A DNA stretch of 64,000 bases from contig NZ_JBNASF010000006.1 in the NCBI RefSeq assembly GCF_049720995.1, forward strand, positions 1-64,000, in the 5' to 3' direction. A program made the translations under genes and the position numbers. The DNA comes from Methanothermobacter sp049720995. GTDB lineage: Archaea > Methanobacteriota > Methanobacteria > Methanobacteriales > Methanothermobacteraceae. Below are positions 15,566 through 24,133 of this stretch, in pieces. The notes under the pieces are model-generated. The model did no database searches, was not told the DNA's origin, and saw only the letters and a program-made list of their open reading frames with translations. How positions within the stretch are numbered: position 1 is the first letter of the stretch; the number at the start of each line of letters is the position of its first letter.

Positions 15566-16638
15566 ATCACCCTGAGTCTCTTCATGATCAGATCAAGCTT
15601 CTCCCTATTCGCAGCCCCTGCTGTGAGCCTCACATGATTCTGAGGCCCGTGCAGCAGCCAATTTACCCCATCAGGCATTAGGGATTCAATATTCCCCGGA
15701 TTGCCCAGAGGTATCTCCACCGCATTGTAATCCTCCCTTTTAAGTTTATGGGGATTCCAGTCCCCGGTTGCCATGTCCACAAGGCTGTGCATTGGATTTA
15801 TACCTGTGGCGGCCTCAGAGATGTACCTTGTCCCACTGGGCCTTGTGTTAACCTCTATGGCATAAAGGATACCGTCATCGGAGAGTATCATGTCAACATC
15901 CGTGTTCCCCTCAGCTCCAAGGAGTTCAGTTATTCTGGAGGCCATTTTAAGGGCCTCATCTCCATTGAAACCCTCAATGACTGCAGGGGCCCTCTTCACC
16001 TTTCCCAGGGGGTGCAGTCCATCCATACTTGTGGGGCCCTTGTCCACAGCCACAAGGGGGAAGGTTTTCCCATCCCAGCGGAGGACCTCCACTGAGATCT
16101 CAACTCCCTGTATGTATTTCTCCATGATTGCGGAGTCATGGGAGCTGAGGTATTCCTCCACATCAGCACCTGAAGATGCAACCTTTATATTTGAGCCTCC
16201 CTGTCCTTCCCTCTGCTTAAGGACCGTGGGAAACCCCTTTACTTCATCTGCAGTCCCTATCAGACCATAGGCCGGTGTGTTTATAGCGTTTTCAGTGAAG
16301 AACTCCTTGGTTTTGAGTTTATCTGTGGAGACCTCCGCCGCCCTTTCGCCAGAGGCAACCACTGGAATCCCATAACTCTCCTCAAGTTCCATCTTAAGCC
16401 TGGCAACGTCCCTCAGGGGACCGTCGACACCTATGAGGGGTACAACCGCGTCAACATCCTCCCTCAGTGCAATTTCCATTGGTGCCTCCATGCCACGGGG
16501 CACTATGAAGCATGAGTCTGCGAGTTCAAGGTTGGGTGCCTCAGGGTTTGACTCTGAGAGTATGGTGGTAATTCCCCTTGATGAGGCATAGTCTGCAACG
16601 TCATTGAACAGCCTTGAGCCAATGAATAGGATTCTCAT
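15562..16638 (-). CDS. ATP-grasp enzyme of the pseudomurein cluster (CarB-like)
   Basis: This 358-residue protein has the ATP-grasp fold: an N-terminal Rossmann-like part (MRILFIGS), FPTVLKQREGQGGSNI for ATP binding, MEKYIQGVEISVEVL, and metal-binding YAIEVNTRPSG near residue 265. It resembles the carbamoyl-phosphate synthase large-subunit half. Because it begins the operon with the MraY-like and Mur ligase genes, a role in forming a peptide or amide bond of pseudomurein precursors is inferred; the substrate is unknown. Confidence 0.8.
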   Translation of the reverse strand: MRILFIGSRLFNDVADYASSRGITTILSESNPEAPNLELADSCFIVPRGMEAPMEIALREDVDAVVPLIGVDGPLRDVARLKMELEESYGIPVVASGERAAEVSTDKLKTKEFFTENAINTPAYGLIGTADEVKGFPTVLKQREGQGGSNIKVASSGADVEEYLSSHDSAIMEKYIQGVEISVEVLRWDGKTFPLVAVDKGPTSMDGLHPLGKVKRAPAVIEGFNGDEALKMASRITELLGAEGNTDVDMILSDDGILYAIEVNTRPSGTRYISEAATGINPMHSLVDMATGDWNPHKLKREDYNAVEIPLGNPGNIESLMPDGVNWLLHGPQNHVRLTAGAANREKLDLIMKRLRVI

Positions 16639-16718
16639 GTTATCACTTAAAGAATCAAGAACTGATTTACTGTTTGGGAAGCTATTATAAATAATTTAAT
16701 ACCCCTTAACGGGGGAGG

Positions 16719-17255
16719 TTATGAGCCCGGATCTTGTTTAAAATAGGGGGTCTTCCCGCAGCATACCTCATCGATTGCCAAGAGGAGTAAATCTCTGAGT
16801 TCATATGCAGCCCCCCTGACCCCTTCAGATAGTTCCATTCCAAACTCAAGGTTTTCTGGCTGAACCCCTATCAGGGTTATCCTGCAGTCGCCCTGCTCCT
16901 CAAGGTACCTCACCAGGAATGAAAGGGGCATGGCATGGGTGGATATGCTGTAATCTGATATTCTATCCCTATCAATCAGCATGATGGTCCCTGGCTCTTT
17001 ACCCATCTCCACCGCGTCGACTATGATTATGTGGCTGGGCTTCTCTGACCGTATCACTCCTGTGAAATTTTCAGGGACGGTGCCTGCATTTATGAGTAGA
17101 TGGCCCCTTTCCATCACATCCCCGGATATTACTGATGCAAGGTATGGTCCGAATCCATCGTCGGACCTCATTTCATTTCCAACTGTAAGTATAAGGAGCC
17201 TGCTGCAGCCCTTCAGAAAGTCACTTAAGCTCTGCTTTAACTGAATCAAGACCAC
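16719..17255 (-). CDS. Hydrogenase maturation protease, HycI-type
   Basis: These endopeptidases trim the C terminus of the NiFe hydrogenase large subunit after nickel insertion. The 178-residue protein has LTVGNEMRSDDGFGPYLA (metal-binding Asp in the GNxxxxDDGxG motif), IIVDAVEMG (second Asp) and DYSISTHAMPLSFLVRYL (histidine). The target could be an F420-reducing or energy-converting hydrogenase; none is encoded here. The GTG start at 17255 overlaps the methyltransferase gene by 35 bp; a TTG at 17249 is also possible. NikR and HypAB elsewhere in the window share the nickel theme. Confidence 0.87.
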   Translation of the reverse strand: MVLIQLKQSLSDFLKGCSRLLILTVGNEMRSDDGFGPYLASVISGDVMERGHLLINAGTVPENFTGVIRSEKPSHIIIVDAVEMGKEPGTIMLIDRDRISDYSISTHAMPLSFLVRYLEEQGDCRITLIGVQPENLEFGMELSEGVRGAAYELRDLLLLAIDEVCCGKTPYFKQDPGS

Positions 17256-17970
17256 CGCCCATTTTGTATGAGAGCTTCACCCTGAAATAGCCAGCTTCAA
17301 GGGTATCCCCCAGGGGCAGGATGAGTGGAGGGTTCATCATGGGTGTTGGGCCACAGATTATATTCTCTGCGGGGACTGTGAAGGAGGTTATCCTTATGGC
17401 GTTGAAGGAGTCTGATGCCAAAAGTTTCAGGGTTCCTCTGAATTTTTCAGGTATCCTCCCCCTGAAATCAACCCTGTCATAGACACATAGAGGGCCCGAT
17501 GAGGGGGCTCTGATGTTTTCATCATATGATATGCTTCCACCCTTAATCATCACAGGCTCCGCCGCATTTATAACCGCTGCGGGTATGACGTTACCTCCAT
17601 CCTTAAGGAATCTGAGGGCCCTCCTCAAAACCGGGACCTGCTCCTCATCTATCAGTGCAGTGTCCAGCATTTCGCAGATGATTGTATCTGCCCTCTCCTT
17701 GAATTCATACTCCAGGGCATCCTCATTCACGACCGTGACATTCTCAAGACCCGAGAGATTCTCCCATGCACATGCCGCTATTCTTGGGTCCCTTTCAATT
17801 GCAATGACATGATCCGCGTATTCTGATGCAAAGAATGAGAGGATGCCGCTTCCAGCGCCAAGATCATATGTGAGTCCATGGGCAGCGGAGGCTATTGCCT
17901 CATAAAATGCTGAAAGGCGTTCATGGTCCCGCAGGAGGTGCTGGTGGTACGCTGTGACCCTGAATTTCAT
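17221..17970 (-). CDS. SAM-dependent methyltransferase, PRMT-like
   Basis: The 249-residue protein has a class I SAM fold: LTYDLGAGSGILSFFAS (SAM loop, residues 33-49), VIAIERDPRIA, and ICEMLDTALIDEEQ, which resembles the double-E loop of protein arginine methyltransferases. A beta-barrel-like C-terminal half is also compatible with that family. The substrate is not known. It lies between nikR and the hydrogenase protease and overlaps the latter, so the three may form one transcript. Confidence 0.75.
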   Translation of the reverse strand: MKFRVTAYHQHLLRDHERLSAFYEAIASAAHGLTYDLGAGSGILSFFASEYADHVIAIERDPRIAACAWENLSGLENVTVVNEDALEYEFKERADTIICEMLDTALIDEEQVPVLRRALRFLKDGGNVIPAAVINAAEPVMIKGGSISYDENIRAPSSGPLCVYDRVDFRGRIPEKFRGTLKLLASDSFNAIRITSFTVPAENIICGPTPMMNPPLILPLGDTLEAGYFRVKLSYKMGGGLDSVKAELK

Positions 17971-17981
17971 CCGACCCTTGC

Positions 17982-18404
17982 CTAGTGTTCATGCTCCACT
18001 TTCTGTTCGGTTGATGTGCTTGTGAGCCTTACGTGTTCAACACCCTTGAGTCTCATCATCTTCTCTGTGAGTTCACGGATCTTTGAAACGTCACCCTTGA
18101 CAACGATCACCTCAAGGCAGTGCTTCTCTGTCATGTGCACATGCATAACCGCATTGATGTATTCACGGTAGTCGTGCTGGATATCTGCAAGATCCTCCAT
18201 GACCCCGGTGTAGTGGTGGTCATAGATAACTGCAATTATACCGATTCGCTCTCCTTCCATTTCATTCATCCACTGGTACCTGACAATGTAGTCCTTCAGG
18301 GCATCCCTTATACCCTTGGACCTTGACTGGTAACCACGATCCCTTAAAACTTCATCAAACTCATTCAGGAGCTTTTTTGGTAGAGACATGCTTATTCTCA
18401 TCAT
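17982..18404 (-). CDS. nikR: Nickel-responsive regulator NikR
   Basis: NikR is a ribbon-helix-helix repressor with a C-terminal ACT-like nickel domain; it controls nickel uptake genes. In this 140-residue protein the RHH part is residues 1-45 (RISMSLPKKLLNEFDEVL). The four high-affinity nickel ligands align with E. coli as His77, His88, His90 and Cys96 (HVHMTEKHCLEV). A short inverted repeat ttacc/ggtaa lies at 18410-18424, just upstream of the start and overlapping the ribosome site, which might allow autoregulation. The putative operon with a hydrogenase protease fits nickel-dependent enzyme supply. Confidence 0.95.
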   Translation of the reverse strand: MMRISMSLPKKLLNEFDEVLRDRGYQSRSKGIRDALKDYIVRYQWMNEMEGERIGIIAVIYDHHYTGVMEDLADIQHDYREYINAVMHVHMTEKHCLEVIVVKGDVSKIRELTEKMMRLKGVEHVRLTSTSTEQKVEHEH

Positions 18405-18559
18405 GGCTATTACCCCACAGGTAATTTTATATGAATTTATTATAGTATTAATCTAAAGTCATATTTAAACTTTTTTTAAGGCATGCAGTATTGTCTGTAT
18501 GGAACAATCAGTTATTACATGAATAATTAACCTGAATATTTAAAGGCATCGGAATGAAG

Positions 18560-18611
18560 GTCCGGTGCAGCGTCAACTCCAAGGGGCATGCATGGTATCC
18601 CGCCACCGGAC
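18560..18611 (+). other. Stem-loop in the leader region upstream of the CBS gene
   Basis: The gap 18405-18664 is AT-rich except for a GC-rich island. Here gtccggtg (18560-18567) pairs perfectly with caccggac (18604-18611) around a 36-nt loop that holds aggggcatgcatgg. A TATA-like atatttaaag (18535-18545) precedes it by about 20 bp, so it could begin a transcript. It may be a 5' leader element or small RNA; no known riboswitch consensus was recognised. Confidence 0.35.
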
Positions 18612-18688
18612 AGTGCCAATGGAACAACAAAACATAAAAAGATGCCCCATCATAATATTATCCAGTGGAGTTTTTTGAGGGATTATCA

Positions 18689-19093
18689 ATGAAAGTTAAA
18701 GAAGCAATGAACCCCGAAATAATAACGGTGAGCCCCGAGACAAGGCCCCTTGAAGCCTTTGAAAAGATGTACAAACACGGTGTCAGAAGACTCTTTGTGC
18801 TTGACGATGACGGTAAACCTGTTGGCGTTGTATCCTACACAGACCTCATAGGGGTCCTCGGATCAATAAAACCCGACAGCGAACACCCTGAGAGGGACCT
18901 CAAGGTGAGTAACATCATGGTGGATGAGGTTATAACCATCTCAGCCGACGACAACATAGAGGACGCCGCCAACCTCATGCTGAGGGCCGATATTTCAGGC
19001 CTCCTTGTGATGGATGACGATAAACCTGTGGGTGTGATAACAAAAACAGATATCTGCCGGCTGGTTGCGGCGGAGATACTGGTACCCTCCTGA
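18689..19093 (+). CDS. Two-CBS-domain protein
   Basis: CBS pairs bind adenosine nucleotides or SAM and sense energy or methyl status. The 134-residue protein consists almost only of two CBS domains: MNPEIITVSPETRPLEAF through VVSYTDLIGVL, and IMVDEVITISADDNIEDAA through GVITKTDICRLV. No effector domain is attached, so it probably acts through a partner. A longer frame from GTG 18665 exists, but ATG 18689 has GAGGGA six bases upstream. The winged-helix gene downstream may be its partner. Confidence 0.9.
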   Translation: MKVKEAMNPEIITVSPETRPLEAFEKMYKHGVRRLFVLDDDGKPVGVVSYTDLIGVLGSIKPDSEHPERDLKVSNIMVDEVITISADDNIEDAANLMLRADISGLLVMDDDKPVGVITKTDICRLVAAEILVPS

Positions 19094-19136
19094 TTCAGAG
19101 GTACAGCAGAGGTTAATACACGATTCCCCCTTTCAT

Positions 19137-19217
19137 GATCGGAGATAATCCATACAGAGAATTGTGTGGACACTCCACACATCCATCCCCCTCTGATCAG
19201 AGATAATCCATACAGAG
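19137..19217. repeat. 23-bp direct repeat flanking a short hairpin
   Basis: Copies at 19137-19159 and 19195-19217 (gatcggagataatccataca versus gatcagagataatccataca) differ at one position and are 58 bp apart. Between them gtgtgga (19164-19170) and tccacac (19174-19180 or adjacent) can form a seven-base stem. The second copy runs into the GGAGGT ribosome site of the winged-helix gene, so the element could influence its translation or separate it from the CBS gene transcript. Confidence 0.7.
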
Positions 19218-19227
19218 GAGGTAACCC

Positions 19228-19704
19228 TTGAAGATTATAACCAGAAAGGAGAACATGGTCTACAGGGAAATAAGGTACATGCAGCTTGATCTCAACGCCC
19301 CTGTATCCGAGGAGATGCTTAAGAGGAACCTTGACCTCCCTGAACACGAGTATCATGACATAGTAGTAAGCCTTGAGAAAAAGGGACTCATATCAAGAAA
19401 AAACGGGAGGATAACTGCCGGGAACCCTGGTGAAGATGTGAAGGTAATGGAAAATCAGGACGAAGTCAGGGAAGCTGAGCTGAACCAGATAGAGGAGGAA
19501 ACCCTGAGGACCATTAAGGAACTCGGAGGCGGAGGACCGGTTCCCCGTTACCTCCTTGAGGGCCACCTTCTCTATGGTCCCCTGAGGCTCAGCACAAGGC
19601 GCATGTACAACGTACTCCTTTCACTTGAAAATAAAAAGCTCATAGAGATGGTGGTGCTGGATCAAGGTGAATATTACCGCCCCTCAGCCCCCCATGATTC
19701 CTGA
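19228..19704 (+). CDS. Winged-helix domain protein, possible regulator
   Basis: The 158-residue protein has two helix-turn-helix-like halves: EEMLKRNLDLPEHEYHDIVVSLEKKGLISRK (about 28-58) and PRYLLEGHLLYGPLRLSTRRMYNVLLSLENKKLIEM (about 105-142), joined by a charged helix. I recognise the winged-helix pattern but not a specific family. It lacks a sensing domain, and the upstream CBS protein could supply one; this is inference from adjacency. The start is TTG 19228 with GGAGGT seven bases before it. Confidence 0.7.
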   Translation: MKIITRKENMVYREIRYMQLDLNAPVSEEMLKRNLDLPEHEYHDIVVSLEKKGLISRKNGRITAGNPGEDVKVMENQDEVREAELNQIEEETLRTIKELGGGGPVPRYLLEGHLLYGPLRLSTRRMYNVLLSLENKKLIEMVVLDQGEYYRPSAPHDS

Positions 19705-19736
19705 ACACCTTCTGAACCATCATTTTCTCTGCAGAT

Positions 19737-21269
19737 CTAAAGTTTCAGATCATCCGTCACCGGCAGGCCCCTGAGCCAGCCAAGGTCGCTCTGGTAGAGC
19801 ATCCTTATATCCTTTATATCAAATCTTATCATTGCAAGCCTCTCGATACCCAGACCAAAGGCAGCCACAGGGACCTCAACACCAAGTGGTTCGAGGACTT
19901 CAGGCCTGAACATACCTGCCCCTCCAAGTTCTATCCAGCTCTTCTTCTCAGGGAGGTATATTTCACATTCTGTTGAGAGGTAGGTGTAGGGGAAGTAAGC
20001 CGGCCTGAACCTCACCTCAAATCCCAGTTTCCTGTAAAACTCCCTCAGTATACCCAGGAGGTTTCTGAAGTTAACATCCTCCCCTGCGACGATACCCTCA
20101 ACCTGGTGGAACTCTGGCAGATGCTTGTAGGTTATGGTCTCCCTCCTGAAAACCCTCCCAACAGAGAACATCTTGAGGGGTGGTTCATTCTCCCTCAGGA
20201 ACCTGGCGGATACACAGGTTGTGTGGGTCCTGAGTACGCTCTGCATTGCAACGTCCCTGTCCCATTCATACTGCCAGCCCTCTGATCCAGTGGAGCCCCC
20301 TGTTTCATGGGCACTCTGCACAGCCCTCACAAGATCCTCATCCGGGAGTTCAGTTACCGGGGGATTTTTAACGTAGAAAGTGTCCTGCATCTCCCTTGCA
20401 GCGTGGTCCTGGGGCTGGAAGAGACAGTCAAAGTTCCAGAAGGCTGATTCAAGAAGGGGGCCCCTGGACTCCGTAAACCCCAGTTTAAGGAATATGAGCC
20501 TTATTTCATCAATTATGCGCCTCAGCGGGTGCATCTTACCCGGGTAAACCACAGGGTACTCTGCATCAATGTTGTAGCCCCTGTAGTGAAGCCTCCTCCA
20601 GGAGCCTGTCTTCAGGTGCTCGTGGGTGACCTGGGTAGCCTCCTCAGCGATCTCCACACCCCTCTCAAGGAGTCTCCTGCCCCCAGGTGTGAGTTCAATC
20701 CTGTGCTTCCTGACCTTTTTAATATCAACAATACCCTTTCTTCCTGCAAGGTCCTTAAGGGCCCCCTTCAGGTGTTCAGGAAGTTCCACGACCCTTATGG
20801 ACCCTTTATCCAGGAGCATTTTAAGGAGTTTCTCATCATCTCCAGTTTCAGGGGGCCTCTCCTGAATGGCGGAAACCTTCCCGTCGGCTATCCTTGCCCA
20901 TCCCTTTCTCACAAGCCAGCCTATTGCTATCCCTGATTCAGCCTTGTCAAGACCCGCCCTTCTGGAGATTTCGGACATTTCAAGTTCCCCCTCCCTGGAG
21001 AGAATATCCATGACCCTCCTCTCTGGAAGACCCTCAATTGCATAAAATTTCCCGTCATCTGTGAGTGATACTGCTTCCTCTACCTCCTTGATGACCCTCA
21101 CAAATCCCCTTGATTCAAGGGCGCCCGCTGCACTCATCACGGATTTGATATCCATCTTCTGTGACTCTGCTATCTCCTCTGGTTTAAGTGGTTTATCTGA
21201 ATCCTCAAATGCCTTCAGGACCTTTTTTTCGTAAATGTGAAGCTGATCGATTATTCTGTCAGGATCCAT
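19737..21269 (-). CDS. pheS: Phenylalanyl-tRNA synthetase alpha subunit
   Basis: PheS is the catalytic subunit of the alpha2-beta2 enzyme that charges tRNA-Phe. The 510-residue archaeal/eukaryotic-type protein has N-terminal winged-helix repeats (residues 1-200) for tRNA contact, then the class II core: motif 2 around TTCVSARFL and SVGRVFRRE, FHQVEGIV, and motif 3 AAFGLGIERLAMIRF. pheT is not adjacent but lies at 48903-50558, which is usual in archaea. The gene converges on the winged-helix gene and is followed downstream by no other gene on its strand for 1.3 kb. Confidence 0.97.
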   Translation of the reverse strand: MDPDRIIDQLHIYEKKVLKAFEDSDKPLKPEEIAESQKMDIKSVMSAAGALESRGFVRVIKEVEEAVSLTDDGKFYAIEGLPERRVMDILSREGELEMSEISRRAGLDKAESGIAIGWLVRKGWARIADGKVSAIQERPPETGDDEKLLKMLLDKGSIRVVELPEHLKGALKDLAGRKGIVDIKKVRKHRIELTPGGRRLLERGVEIAEEATQVTHEHLKTGSWRRLHYRGYNIDAEYPVVYPGKMHPLRRIIDEIRLIFLKLGFTESRGPLLESAFWNFDCLFQPQDHAAREMQDTFYVKNPPVTELPDEDLVRAVQSAHETGGSTGSEGWQYEWDRDVAMQSVLRTHTTCVSARFLRENEPPLKMFSVGRVFRRETITYKHLPEFHQVEGIVAGEDVNFRNLLGILREFYRKLGFEVRFRPAYFPYTYLSTECEIYLPEKKSWIELGGAGMFRPEVLEPLGVEVPVAAFGLGIERLAMIRFDIKDIRMLYQSDLGWLRGLPVTDDLKL

Positions 21270-21302
21270 ATTGATTCCTCCCTAATCTTCTTAATCCGGG
21301 TT

Positions 21303-22217
21303 TCATCTTTCTGAATAATAATCAAGAAGACCCACCATTATCGATGATGCCGTAAGATCCGCTGTTGTACCCGGGTTTAAACCGCTGCTGTGGAGTTTTC
21401 TGTCAAACCTTTCAGCAAGTTTAAGCCCGGCCTCTGTGAGCACACCTCCTCTATTAACAATTTCAGCGGCCTCCTCTGAAACCTCCTCTGCTATTTTTTC
21501 ATTATATTTCCTTGCTATGAGGGTGTCAGGGAACCTTGCAAGTATTGTGAGAAATGTCTGGACAACCGCCCTGTTCATTCCATGCTCCCCCACAGTGGCC
21601 TTGAAGACCGGAAACCCGACATTGAATGTGACTGGCATTCCTGATGTCAGCTCCCTTGCGATGAGGTCCCACTTGGAGGATATCTTCAGTGTATCAAAGA
21701 GTGTTATTTTCTCATCAAGTATCCTCTGCTGTGATCCGGGGTCATTGACATCGAGGCTTTCGTGTTCACCCATACCCCCTGGATTCGCAACAGAAATGGC
21801 TCTGTAAAGATTAACAGCATCATCAGGTGTTGTCTGAAGTATCAACCTGTTCACCTGTTCTCTTAACCCCTGCAGATCCCCCTCATCAACCATCCCTGCA
21901 GCTGCAGAGAGTGGTGCAAGGAGCATGACTATACCAAGGTTTGTGTTGGTGGAAACCCATTTCCCGGTATCCTCCACAGCCCTCAGTATCAGTTCCCCCA
22001 GTCCAATGGATGAGAGATCCAGGCTATCCCTCAGCTCGGTCCCCCTTCTGGCGGCGATGCGCATTGTATCCCCTATAACTATCCCGCTCACCAGAAAGTC
22101 CTCATAGACCATGTCATCAAAGTCACGGGTTCTGTGGACGTTACCTGGTTTCGGATAGCCGCTAACCTCCAGTACAGATGCTATCTGGGCTATCCTTGAA
22201 ACATAGAGGGGATCCAC
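21303..22217 (-). CDS. CitG/MdcB-like triphosphoribosyl-dephospho-CoA synthase family protein
   Basis: Members of this family join ATP and dephospho-CoA to make the prosthetic group precursor of citrate lyase or malonate decarboxylase. The 304-residue protein shows SGYPKPGNVHRTRDFDDM, NTNLGIVMLLAPLSAA and LNPGTTADLTA, the hallmark regions. No citrate lyase or malonate decarboxylase gene is visible, so the archaeal substrate is unclear. The GTG start shares one base with the hemB stop (TAGTG), and GGGGGTGAT precedes it, so it is coupled to hemB. Confidence 0.82.
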   Translation of the reverse strand: MDPLYVSRIAQIASVLEVSGYPKPGNVHRTRDFDDMVYEDFLVSGIVIGDTMRIAARRGTELRDSLDLSSIGLGELILRAVEDTGKWVSTNTNLGIVMLLAPLSAAAGMVDEGDLQGLREQVNRLILQTTPDDAVNLYRAISVANPGGMGEHESLDVNDPGSQQRILDEKITLFDTLKISSKWDLIARELTSGMPVTFNVGFPVFKATVGEHGMNRAVVQTFLTILARFPDTLIARKYNEKIAEEVSEEAAEIVNRGGVLTEAGLKLAERFDRKLHSSGLNPGTTADLTASSIMVGLLDYYSER

Positions 22218-23185
22218 TAGATCACCCCCAGAAGTTCCGGTGCGAAGTGTGAGATTATAAGGTCAGCGCCCGCACGTTTTATTGATAGGATAGACTCATA
22301 TAACGCCTCTTCAGTGAGGTAACCGCTGTTTATGGCTGCCATGAGCATTGAATACTCCCCGCTCACATTGTAGGCTGCAAGGGGGACCCTGAACCTTTCC
22401 TTCACAGCCCCTATCACATCCAGGTATGCCAGGGCGGGCTTCACCATCAGTATATCGGCGCCCTCCTCAAGGTCGAGTTCCGCCTCCATGAGGGCCTCGC
22501 TGACATTTGCGGGGTCCATCTGATATGATCTGCGGTCACCGAAGGAGGGGGCTGAAGAAACCGCATCACGGAATGGTGCGTAGAATGCAGATGCATACTT
22601 GATGGCATAGGACATTATCAGCGTGTCACTGAAACCTGAATCATCCAGGGCCCGCCTTATAGCTGCAACACGCCCATCCATCATATCTGAGGGGGCAACC
22701 ACATCTGCACCGGCCTCTGCATGGGAGAGGGCTATCCTTGCAAGGACATCCAGGGTCTCATCATTGACCACCTCCCCCTCCACGACGATGCCACAGTGGC
22801 CGTGGGTTGTGTACTGGCAGAGGCAGACATCTGTCATGACAACGAGTTCAGTCTCCTCCTTCAGCCTCCTCACGGTCCTCTGCACAGCGCCATCAGGGTC
22901 ATATGCTGATGAGGCAAGCTCATCCTTGGTGGAGGGCATGCCAAATAAGAGGACAGATGAAAGCCCCTCATCCTCAAGTCTGGATGCCTCAGAGACCGCA
23001 TCATCCACAGAGTACCTGTACTGTCCAGGCATTGTATCTATGGGCTCAGGTTTACCCCCTTCAAGTTTTTCACTCACAAAAATGGGGTAGATGAGGTCCG
23101 ATGGGTGCAGCCGTGTTTCTCGGAGAATTTCACGTATCTGTGGACTCTTCCGCAATCTTCGCATCCTTTTTGTGGGAAACTCCAT
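22217..23185 (-). CDS. hemB: Porphobilinogen synthase (delta-aminolevulinate dehydratase)
   Basis: HemB condenses two 5-aminolevulinate molecules to porphobilinogen for cobamide, F430 and heme-like tetrapyrroles. The protein has the zinc cysteine cluster DVCLCQYTTHGHCG, the first active lysine in MSYAIKYASAFYAPFRDA and the Schiff-base lysine in ILMVKPALAYLDV. The frame extends to a GTG at 23197, but ATG 23185 (MEFPTKRMRRLRKS) has GTGAGTGAT upstream and matches the usual start. The CitG-like gene overlaps its stop by one base. Confidence 0.96.
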   Translation of the reverse strand: MEFPTKRMRRLRKSPQIREILRETRLHPSDLIYPIFVSEKLEGGKPEPIDTMPGQYRYSVDDAVSEASRLEDEGLSSVLLFGMPSTKDELASSAYDPDGAVQRTVRRLKEETELVVMTDVCLCQYTTHGHCGIVVEGEVVNDETLDVLARIALSHAEAGADVVAPSDMMDGRVAAIRRALDDSGFSDTLIMSYAIKYASAFYAPFRDAVSSAPSFGDRRSYQMDPANVSEALMEAELDLEEGADILMVKPALAYLDVIGAVKERFRVPLAAYNVSGEYSMLMAAINSGYLTEEALYESILSIKRAGADLIISHFAPELLGVI

Positions 23186-23302
23186 AATATCACTCACTGG
23201 TAACTCTTAAAAGATTGAAGAGGATGATATTTATTACATTTTCACCGCTAAAAAACATAACGCCCGGATGCTGTACTGACCTGAAGAATGCTTCATTTGG
23301 TA

Positions 23303-24133
23303 TCACGATTCCACATCCACCAGGACCTCAACCCTCCTTACCGCCTCATCAACAGCATCGGGGTCCATAACTATTTTCAGAGCACCTCTGGGGCACCTCT
23401 CAGCGCATCTTCCGCATATGAGGCACCTCCCGGTATCATGGTGTGCTGTGTCTCCACTGATGGCACCTGTAAAACATGCCTCCCCACAGCGACCGCAAAG
23501 AACACACCTTTCAGGGTCCCTTACCATAGTGACCCCCTCCATTGGTGTTATGGAGGACGCTATGTCCTCAGAAAGAAAAGGTGTCATCCTCCAGAGACAG
23601 CAGCATTCACAGCAGTTGCAGATAGAAAGTAATTCATCATGTGGACCTGAATTGAGCCAGACAGAGTCTATCCTGTTTCTACCTATTATGTGGACCAGAC
23701 CTGCCTCCCTGCACCTTTCAATGTGATCAAGGGCCTCCTCCTTTGATATGAGGCCTCCAACCTTATCCGATATCCTCAGTGCCCCGGGGCCCAGGAAGAG
23801 ACAGCCGAGACCATGGGGATAGTCACTGCAACCGGATGACACCCTGCATATACAGAAGTCCATCCTGAATATGTGCTTTGAGCGAAGTATCATCCTCCTT
23901 AAAACATCTGATGGCAGCACGGTACTCTCCGGCGGCTGAAAACTCCTATTTACTTCAACCGACGCGTCCCTGGGTATGACCTGTATATCGTCCCCCTCAA
24001 AGAACAGTCTCCTGACAATTTTCCTGAAGGTATCTGACCTTTTGGTGATCCTTGCAAGTTCAAATCTCCTCTGGAACGTTCTTTTTATTATTGCAATACT
24101 CAGATCAGTGAAATCAATCACCCAAATCACCAT
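23303..24133 (-). CDS. 4Fe-4S protein with ferredoxin domain and cysteine-rich core
   Basis: A 276-residue protein whose C-terminal part holds two ferredoxin motifs (CVLCGRCGEACFTGAI and CLICGRCAERCPRGAL), giving two [4Fe-4S] clusters. The middle part has DFCICRVSSGCSDYPHGLGCL and SICNCCECCCLWRM, an unusual run of cysteines that suggests another metal or Fe-S site. Electron transfer is likely but the partner is unknown. The frame begins at a GTG at 24166, but ATG 24133 fits better and overlaps the upstream HhH-GPD gene by 20 bp, so the two are cotranscribed. Confidence 0.8.
   Translation of the reverse strand: MVIWVIDFTDLSIAIIKRTFQRRFELARITKRSDTFRKIVRRLFFEGDDIQVIPRDASVEVNRSFQPPESTVLPSDVLRRMILRSKHIFRMDFCICRVSSGCSDYPHGLGCLFLGPGALRISDKVGGLISKEEALDHIERCREAGLVHIIGRNRIDSVWLNSGPHDELLSICNCCECCCLWRMTPFLSEDIASSITPMEGVTMVRDPERCVLCGRCGEACFTGAISGDTAHHDTGRCLICGRCAERCPRGALKIVMDPDAVDEAVRRVEVLVDVES

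Noticed and set aside
18410..18424. NikR operator of the E. coli type
   Set aside because: Only a 5-bp inverted repeat is present; no GTATGA-N16-TCATAC pattern could be found.
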